Positions 58,712 to 63,104 of a stretch of DNA of 63,104 bases are shown here, in pieces. This DNA is from Thermoanaerobacteraceae bacterium (GTDB taxonomy: Bacteria > Bacillota > JADQBR01): NCBI GenBank assembly GCA_017656305.1, contig JACDOG010000014.1, positions 1-63,104 of the forward strand, written 5' to 3'. The first letter of the stretch is position 1; every line of letters begins with the position of its first letter. The notes beneath the pieces are model-generated. The model did no database searches. It was given only the letters and a program-made list of their open reading frames with translations, and had not been told where the DNA came from. Made by a program: the position numbers and the translations under genes.

Positions 58712-59893
58712 ATGATGGCAAAGAAACTCAATAACTTCCAGACAGCCGGAACGGTGGTCATCGGGACCGGGGCGGTCAAGTCGGTTCCCGATATGGTAGA
58801 GCGGCTGGGCGGAAAGAAAGTGCTCATCATCACCGACTCTGTTATCAAGGAAGTGGGCCTGCTGGATGAACTGCAGGCCGTGCTGGACGAGGCTGGTATA
58901 GAGTACGGTGCCTTTCTCGGCGTGGAACCCGAGCCGCGCCTGGAAATCGTGGAAGAATGCCTGAAAGTTATCAAGAAAGGCGAGTATGACCTGCTCATCG
59001 GTTTTGGCGGTGGCAGCAGCATTGACATTATGAAGTCGGCCTCCATTCTGGTGACAAACCCCGGAACCATCAACGACTATATTGGCGTCAATTTAGTTCC
59101 CAACAAGGGTTTGCCCATGATTGCTATACCCACCACGGCGGGTACGGGCAGCGAAGTGACGGCCATTTCCATCCTGTCGGACCAGAAGGAAGAGCTGAAA
59201 AAAGGCGTGGTCAGCCCGTATCTCCTGCCCGACGTGGCACTGGTAGACCCGTACCTGATGCGCACCATGCCGGCGAAAGTGACGGCTGCCACGGGTATGG
59301 ATGCCCTGACCCATGCCGTTGAAGCCTATATCTCCGTAAACGCCTTTCCGGCCACAGACGCCCTGGCCAAGGAAGCCATCGTCTTGATTGCCAGAAATTT
59401 ACGGACGGCCGTGATGAACGGGGATGACATGGAAGCCAGGGAGAAAATGGCCCATGCCGCTACCCTGGCGGGAATGTCCTTTGCCAATGCCGGTGTGGGC
59501 GCGGTGCATGCCCTGGCATACCCCCTGGGCGGCAAGTACCACATACCCCACGGCGTGGCCAACGCGCTGCTGCTGCCCTACGTCATGGAGTACAACTGCC
59601 TGAGCAACCTTAGCAAGTTTGCCGACATGGCGGAACTGCTGGGAGAGGACGTTACCGGGCTGAGCGACCGTGAAAAGGCAGTGGTGGCTGTAGAAGCCAT
59701 GAAACAGCTGGCTGTGGACGTGGGTATTCCCACCAGCCTCCAGGACTTTAATATCCCTGAAAGCGCTATTCCTATCCTGGCGGAAGGTGCCATGAAGGTA
59801 ACAAGGTTACTGGCAAACAACCCCAGAAAACTGACCTACGAGGAAGTGGAGCAGATTTACCGCAACGCCTGGGCAGGCAAAAGCAATCAATAA
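58712..59893 (+). CDS. Iron-containing alcohol dehydrogenase (group III)
   Basis: 393 residues; ATG 58712 (second ATG 58715) after AGGAGG. NAD-binding phrase FGGGSSIDIMKS, IPTTAGTGSEVT, and the metal-binding His pattern GAVHALAYPLGGKYHIPHGVANALLLP. It interconverts a primary alcohol and an aldehyde with NAD(P)H. The next gene would oxidise the aldehyde, so the pair forms a path between alcohol and acid. Confidence 0.93.
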   Translation: MMAKKLNNFQTAGTVVIGTGAVKSVPDMVERLGGKKVLIITDSVIKEVGLLDELQAVLDEAGIEYGAFLGVEPEPRLEIVEECLKVIKKGEYDLLIGFGGGSSIDIMKSASILVTNPGTINDYIGVNLVPNKGLPMIAIPTTAGTGSEVTAISILSDQKEELKKGVVSPYLLPDVALVDPYLMRTMPAKVTAATGMDALTHAVEAYISVNAFPATDALAKEAIVLIARNLRTAVMNGDDMEAREKMAHAATLAGMSFANAGVGAVHALAYPLGGKYHIPHGVANALLLPYVMEYNCLSNLSKFADMAELLGEDVTGLSDREKAVVAVEAMKQLAVDVGIPTSLQDFNIPESAIPILAEGAMKVTRLLANNPRKLTYEEVEQIYRNAWAGKSNQ

Positions 59894-59910
59894 AAAAAGG
59901 GGGCTTATGA

Positions 59911-61665
59911 ATGGCTAACGGATTTTTTGGCCGCATCGCACGCGTTGACCTCACCAAACAGCAGTGGACGGAAGAAATCCTGGACGAACAGCTCTACCGC
60001 GCCTACCTGGGCGGTAAGGGGCTGGGCTCGTACCTGCTCAATGAAAGCGTCGCCGCCGGAACGGACCCCCTGGGCCAGGACAACGCTCTCATCTTCGCCG
60101 TGGGTCCGGTAACCGACACTCCCATCTACGGCTCCAACCGCTACGGGGTGTACAGCAAATCACCCCTGACCGGCGGCTATTCTGAGTCTTATTCCGGCGG
60201 TAAAGTGGCCAGGGCTATGAAAGGCACCGGTTACGATGCCGTTGTCATTACAGGTAAGGCAGAACGACCGGTATATTTAGAAATAAGCGACCAGGGTATA
60301 AAATTTCATTCCGCAGAGCACCTCTGGGGCAAGGACTGCTACGTCACCGAGGATAAGCTGCTTGAGGAAGTGGGGCAGCCAAATGCCCAGGCGGTGGTCA
60401 TCGGGCCTGCCGGAGAAAAGCTGGTGCGCTTTGCCTGCCTGGAAAACAACTACTGGCGCTCTGCCGGAAGAACCGGGCTCGGCGCCGTGGCCGGCTCTAA
60501 AAACTTAAAGGGAATTGTCTTTTACGGGGAGGCCAAATGCCAGGTCTTTGACCCGGAAGGTCTCAAGGCGGTGGCCAAAAGCATCTATGAAAAAGGTAAG
60601 GATGACGGCGGGGTCAAGTCCTACCAGACCTACGGCACGCCTGCCCTGGTAGCGGTGCTGAACAGCGTCGGGGGCTTTCCCACCCGCTACTGGTCAAAAG
60701 GGACCCTGGAAGGATGGGAAAACATCTCTGCGGACTACCTGGTGGATAACTACAAGGTCAGGCCCAAGGCCTGCCCGCCCTGCTTCATGACCTGCGGCAA
60801 GGTGACCACCATTCCCGAAGGAAAGTACCAGGGACTGACGGTGGAAGGTCCCGAGTACGAAACCCTCTACGCTTTTGGCGGGCTGTGCGGCATTACCGAC
60901 ATGGATGAGATAATCTACTTCAACGACCTGTGCGACCGGTACGGCCTGGATACCATCACCGCCGGCAACATGGTGGCTTTTGCACTCTACGCCGTTGACA
61001 AGGGCAGGCTGGACCTGCCGTACAGTTTTGGCGATGCCAGGGCGGTGGAGAAACTGCTGGTGCAGATTGTGGAAAGAGAGGGCATAGGTGACATCCTGGC
61101 AGAAGGAGCAGTGGCCGCCGGTGAGCACCTGGGCCTGGCGGAAGACGCTATTCACGTCAAGGGCATGGAACCGGCAGGATATGACCCCCGGGTGCTGCGC
61201 GGCATGGGCCTGGCCTATGCAACTTCAGCCAGAGGCGCCTGCCACCTGCGGGCCACTTTTTACAAACCGGAACTTGCCGGCATGATTGACCCGAAACAGG
61301 TGGAAGGAAAGGCAGAGCTGTTTGTGGAATTTGAAGACAGGCTGGCCATCTATGACACCCTCATCCTCTGCCGGTTCTACCGCGACCTGATCCAGTGGGA
61401 GGAACTGGAACAGATTCTAAAGTACACCACGGGCTGGGACCTGACCCGGGAAGAATTGAAGGAGATTGCCAACCGGGTGGTGACTACCACCAGGAAGTTC
61501 AATCTCAAGCAGGGCATCACCAAAAAGCATGACACCCTGCCGTCCCGCTTCTTCAAGGAAGGCCTGGCCGACGACATTCCCGCCTATCCCAAAGAGGACC
61601 TGGACAGAATGCTCCGGGAATACTACTCGCTGCGCGGTTGGGATGAGGAAGGAGTACCCAGGTAA
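59911..61665 (+). CDS. Aldehyde:ferredoxin oxidoreductase (tungsten-type AOR)
   Basis: 584 residues from ATG 59911 (AAAAAGGGGGC upstream). N-terminal GFFGRIARVDLTKQQW and GGKGLGSYLL, pterin-contact YSKSPLTGGYSESYSGGK, cluster ligands CPPCFMTC with the fourth Cys in DTLILCRFYRD, and pterin motif GMGLAYATSARGACHL. Slightly shorter than 605-residue archaeal AOR. It oxidises aldehydes to acids with ferredoxin, or the reverse under high reducing power. A hairpin terminator follows before the selenoprotein gene. Confidence 0.93.
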   Translation: MANGFFGRIARVDLTKQQWTEEILDEQLYRAYLGGKGLGSYLLNESVAAGTDPLGQDNALIFAVGPVTDTPIYGSNRYGVYSKSPLTGGYSESYSGGKVARAMKGTGYDAVVITGKAERPVYLEISDQGIKFHSAEHLWGKDCYVTEDKLLEEVGQPNAQAVVIGPAGEKLVRFACLENNYWRSAGRTGLGAVAGSKNLKGIVFYGEAKCQVFDPEGLKAVAKSIYEKGKDDGGVKSYQTYGTPALVAVLNSVGGFPTRYWSKGTLEGWENISADYLVDNYKVRPKACPPCFMTCGKVTTIPEGKYQGLTVEGPEYETLYAFGGLCGITDMDEIIYFNDLCDRYGLDTITAGNMVAFALYAVDKGRLDLPYSFGDARAVEKLLVQIVEREGIGDILAEGAVAAGEHLGLAEDAIHVKGMEPAGYDPRVLRGMGLAYATSARGACHLRATFYKPELAGMIDPKQVEGKAELFVEFEDRLAIYDTLILCRFYRDLIQWEELEQILKYTTGWDLTREELKEIANRVVTTTRKFNLKQGITKKHDTLPSRFFKEGLADDIPAYPKEDLDRMLREYYSLRGWDEEGVPR

Positions 61666-61668
61666 ACA

Positions 61669-61698
61669 GGGTGCATCCCCGCGGGGGTGCACCTTTTA
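61669..61698 (+). terminator. Terminator between the AOR and selenoprotein genes
   Basis: GGTGCATCCCC (61670-61680) pairs with GGGGGTGCACC (61683-61693), followed by TTTTA. It would lower, not necessarily stop, read-through to the next gene. Confidence 0.75.
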
Positions 61699-61722
61699 CC
61701 TTCAGTGAGGGAGGAGCAAGCC

Positions 61723-61995
61723 ATGCAGTTTACCATTACCCCGGAAGCAAGGGAGTATATCCTGAAAAAGACTGATACCATCACCATCAAGCTGATAAAC
61801 TGCGGTACCTGAAGCGGCCGAGACAGCACGCTCGCCGTGCTTGCGGGCACGCTAATGGAGCCCAACCTGGCCGCCTTTGAAGCGGAAGGGATAAAAATAT
61901 ATCTATCTCGGGACCTTCTCGTTCGTGAGCAGCACCTGAAAATATACCTGGAAGAGCAAGGTGCCGCCCGGCGCCTCGAGGTAACCGGCATCTAA
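61723..61995 (+). CDS. HesB-like/CC-Se-motif selenoprotein with in-frame UGA
   Basis: 90 residues if the TGA at 61810-61812 is read as selenocysteine (codon 30). ATG 61723 follows GGGAGGAG. The frame reads MQFTITPEAREYILKK..., then INCGT-U-SGRDST and continues open for 60 more codons through GIKIYLSRDLL and LEVTGI to TAA. This is the two-part beta pattern of small HesB-like proteins, in which a Cys/Sec pair lies near residue 27-30; here it is C-G-T-U, a CxxU redox motif. Downstream of the UGA a 6-base-pair hairpin AGCACG/CGTGCT begins at 61825, where bacterial SECIS elements occur. Terminators before and after mark it as a unit. Redox role inferred from the CxxU motif and the AOR neighbour. 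Confidence 0.82.
61810..61851 (+). promoter_or_regulatory. UGA codon and candidate bacterial SECIS element
   Basis: UGA at 61810-61812. Stem AGCACG (61825-61830) with CGTGCT (61836-61841), loop CTCGC; an alternative stem CGTGC (61836-61840)/GCACG (61847-61851) has the loop TTGCGG. Which fold binds SelB cannot be decided by eye. Confidence 0.55.
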
Positions 61996-62000
61996 CCCCA

Positions 62001-62026
62001 GCCTCCGAAAAGGAGGCGATTTTTTT
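62001..62026 (+). terminator. Terminator of the selenoprotein gene
   Basis: GCCTCC and GGAGGC pair around GAAAA, then ATTTTTTT, six bases after the TAA stop. Its placement supports the full-length reading through the UGA. Confidence 0.85.
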
Positions 62027-62231
62027 GTGGTATATTTTTCTCCGCTTTACAAGTAGGAATTTTGCACCGTATGTTGAAATAGAAAAGGTGGCGTCAGCAT
62101 TATTCTTACTCTGAGTAATTGTAACTTTTTTGTGAATTGGCGCACAAATCGCAGGGATTTAGTAAAAAAACACAGAACTACCAGATAAAGGAAGTTGGAG
62201 AACAAGATACGCTGTGAAAGGAGCGAAACCT

Positions 62232-63065
62232 ATGGAACAGCAGTTTGAACAGGAAATTGATTTACGAGAAATAGTATTGGTGCTTTTAAAAAGAAAGTGG
62301 CTCATTATCGGCCTGTTTGTTGCAGCGGTGATTATCAGTGCGGTGGCCAGCAGCTTCATGACACCGGTCTATAAAGTTACCGCCAAGCTGGAGCTGGGAA
62401 ACTACGGTGATGCCACATACACCAACCCTGCCAGAGCAGTGGAGATACTGAAAAGCGCCGACGTGTTGGGTAAGATTGCGGATAAACTCAACCTGGAACG
62501 CACTGGACTGGAACTGAAAGAAGATTTAAATATAACTGTGGCCAAAGGCACCAATATCCTGAATTTCAGCATCGACACCACCGGCGATGGTGAAATCCTC
62601 AACGAATTGATGCGTACATACCAGCAGATGGAGCAGGAAGAACTGGAAGAAGCCAGGGAAGAAATTAGGGATGAGATACAGCTGATTGAGCGGGAGATGC
62701 AGACCGTGCGCGGTACCATCAGCAAAGCTGAGGAAACTGTGGCCAGGCTGGGTGAGGACGAGAAACTTTCCAACCTGGAAAAACTGTTTGTGCAGACCAG
62801 CATCTATGACCAGATAAGAAGCAACCAGGCAATATTAAGAGACCTGGAAAACCGCAAGCGAAAGCTGGAAAGAAACCTGGCCGACCTCAGGGGAAGTCAG
62901 GTAATTGAGACGGCTACTGTTTCCGAACATCCTTACAAACCCAACAAAATGCTGAATGTAGCCATAGCCGCCGTCTTGGGCCTGATGGCCGGTGTTTTCC
63001 TGGCCTTTACCCTGGAGTTTTTCGAAAAAAATCCGCTGAGCGAATACGAGCAAAAATCTATCTGA
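62232..63065 (+). CDS. Wzz/chain-length-determinant family membrane protein (YveK/CapA-like)
   Basis: 277 residues from ATG 62232 (AAAGGAGCG upstream). A cytoplasmic start with EIDLREIVLVLLKRKW, TM helix about residues 24-44, an extracytoplasmic domain with a long coiled coil (about 125-230), and a second TM helix near residue 245-262. This is the Wzz topology that sets polysaccharide chain length and recruits a tyrosine kinase. There is no Walker ATPase domain. It probably opens an exopolysaccharide locus outside the window, although a hairpin terminator follows directly. Confidence 0.87.
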   Translation: MEQQFEQEIDLREIVLVLLKRKWLIIGLFVAAVIISAVASSFMTPVYKVTAKLELGNYGDATYTNPARAVEILKSADVLGKIADKLNLERTGLELKEDLNITVAKGTNILNFSIDTTGDGEILNELMRTYQQMEQEELEEAREEIRDEIQLIEREMQTVRGTISKAEETVARLGEDEKLSNLEKLFVQTSIYDQIRSNQAILRDLENRKRKLERNLADLRGSQVIETATVSEHPYKPNKMLNVAIAAVLGLMAGVFLAFTLEFFEKNPLSEYEQKSI

Positions 63066-63076
63066 TTATTGCGTTT

Positions 63077-63104
63077 AAGCCCCGTTTTTGAGTAGGGGCT
63101 TTTC
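63077..63104 (+). terminator. Terminator after the Wzz-like gene
   Basis: AAGCCCC (63077-63083) pairs with GGGGCTT (63095-63101), then TTT to the end of the window. Confidence 0.75.

Noticed and set aside
61810-61812. TGA in the HesB-like gene as a simple stop or pseudogene
   Set aside because: The downstream frame is fully conserved in character, the Cys-x-x-position is the family's Sec/Cys site, and the terminator lies after the far stop.
1-63104. CRISPR array, tRNA or rRNA genes
   Set aside because: The only recurrent short repeats are the REP-like hairpins, which are dispersed and not regularly spaced; no cloverleaf or rRNA signature was seen.

Overview
The window is 63.1 kb of dense, mostly plus-strand coding sequence. 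It suggests an anaerobic, spore-forming-lineage Firmicute of the Clostridia, most like the Peptococcaceae/Desulfotomaculum/Pelotomaculum group. The basis is the gene set: a MvhADG-HdrA hydrogenase, Ni-CO dehydrogenase (CooF/CooS), an aldehyde:ferredoxin oxidoreductase, three sigma-54-type regulators, futalosine-pathway menaquinone genes, multiheme cytochrome lipoproteins, a SigH-like sigma factor and a probable selenoprotein. GTG and TTG starts with strong Shine-Dalgarno sequences are common. No tRNA, rRNA or CRISPR array was seen. The species cannot be named from the sequence alone.

Layout. 1-7.3 kb: the end of a DapA-family gene, a lipoprotein, a class III aminotransferase, a triheme lipoprotein, a GT4 glycosyltransferase and a two-part phosphoesterase-like/membrane protein. 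7.5-19.9 kb: one compact hydrogenase operon, hypABFCDE, a degenerate sigma-54-type regulator, hdrA-mvhDGA and a maturation protease. 20-24.4 kb: speD, then a menaquinone block (degenerate prenyl synthase, ubiD, ubiA, ubiX). 24.5-38.5 kb: a Q-rich protein, a PAS/sigma-54 activator and an isovalerate/leucine-type degradation cluster (two acyl-CoA synthetases, carboxyltransferase, enoyl-CoA hydratase, isovaleryl-CoA-type dehydrogenase, two HMG-CoA-lyase-family enzymes), then mqnA and a TetR regulator. 38.7-46.3 kb: an 11-heme lipoprotein, DUF134/NifX-like genes, phoU and a Na/Pi symporter, a REP-associated transposase, and a phosphohexomutase. 46.8-52.4 kb: SigH, a c-di-GMP riboswitch with an HD-GYP protein, and cooF-cooS-FAD oxidoreductase. 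52.8-55.1 kb: a cassette of tiny conserved proteins with an amidase, then a ComK-like gene under a LexA-like box. 55.2-63.1 kb: a second PAS/sigma-54 activator, its sigma-54 promoter, a permease, an alcohol dehydrogenase, an aldehyde:ferredoxin oxidoreductase, a UGA-containing selenoprotein and the first gene (Wzz-like) of a probable exopolysaccharide locus.

How it works together (inference). H2, CO and aldehydes would feed ferredoxin and NAD(P) through HdrA-Mvh, CooSF with its FAD partner, and AOR/ADH. Branched-chain acids would be oxidised through isovaleryl-CoA to acetyl-CoA. Menaquinone and periplasmic or surface multiheme cytochromes would take electrons outward. Two catabolic blocks carry near-consensus -24/-12 promoters beside cognate activators.

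Most notable points: a selenoprotein gene split by an in-frame UGA (61723-61995); a family of about 11 hairpin REP-like elements plus the RAYT transposase they bracket, one of which has become the C-terminus of an oxidoreductase; a hydrogenase-operon regulator that has lost its GAFTGA loop and Walker B residues; a LexA-like box inside the promoter spacer of a ComK-like gene; and dyad activator sites upstream of the sigma-54 promoters.
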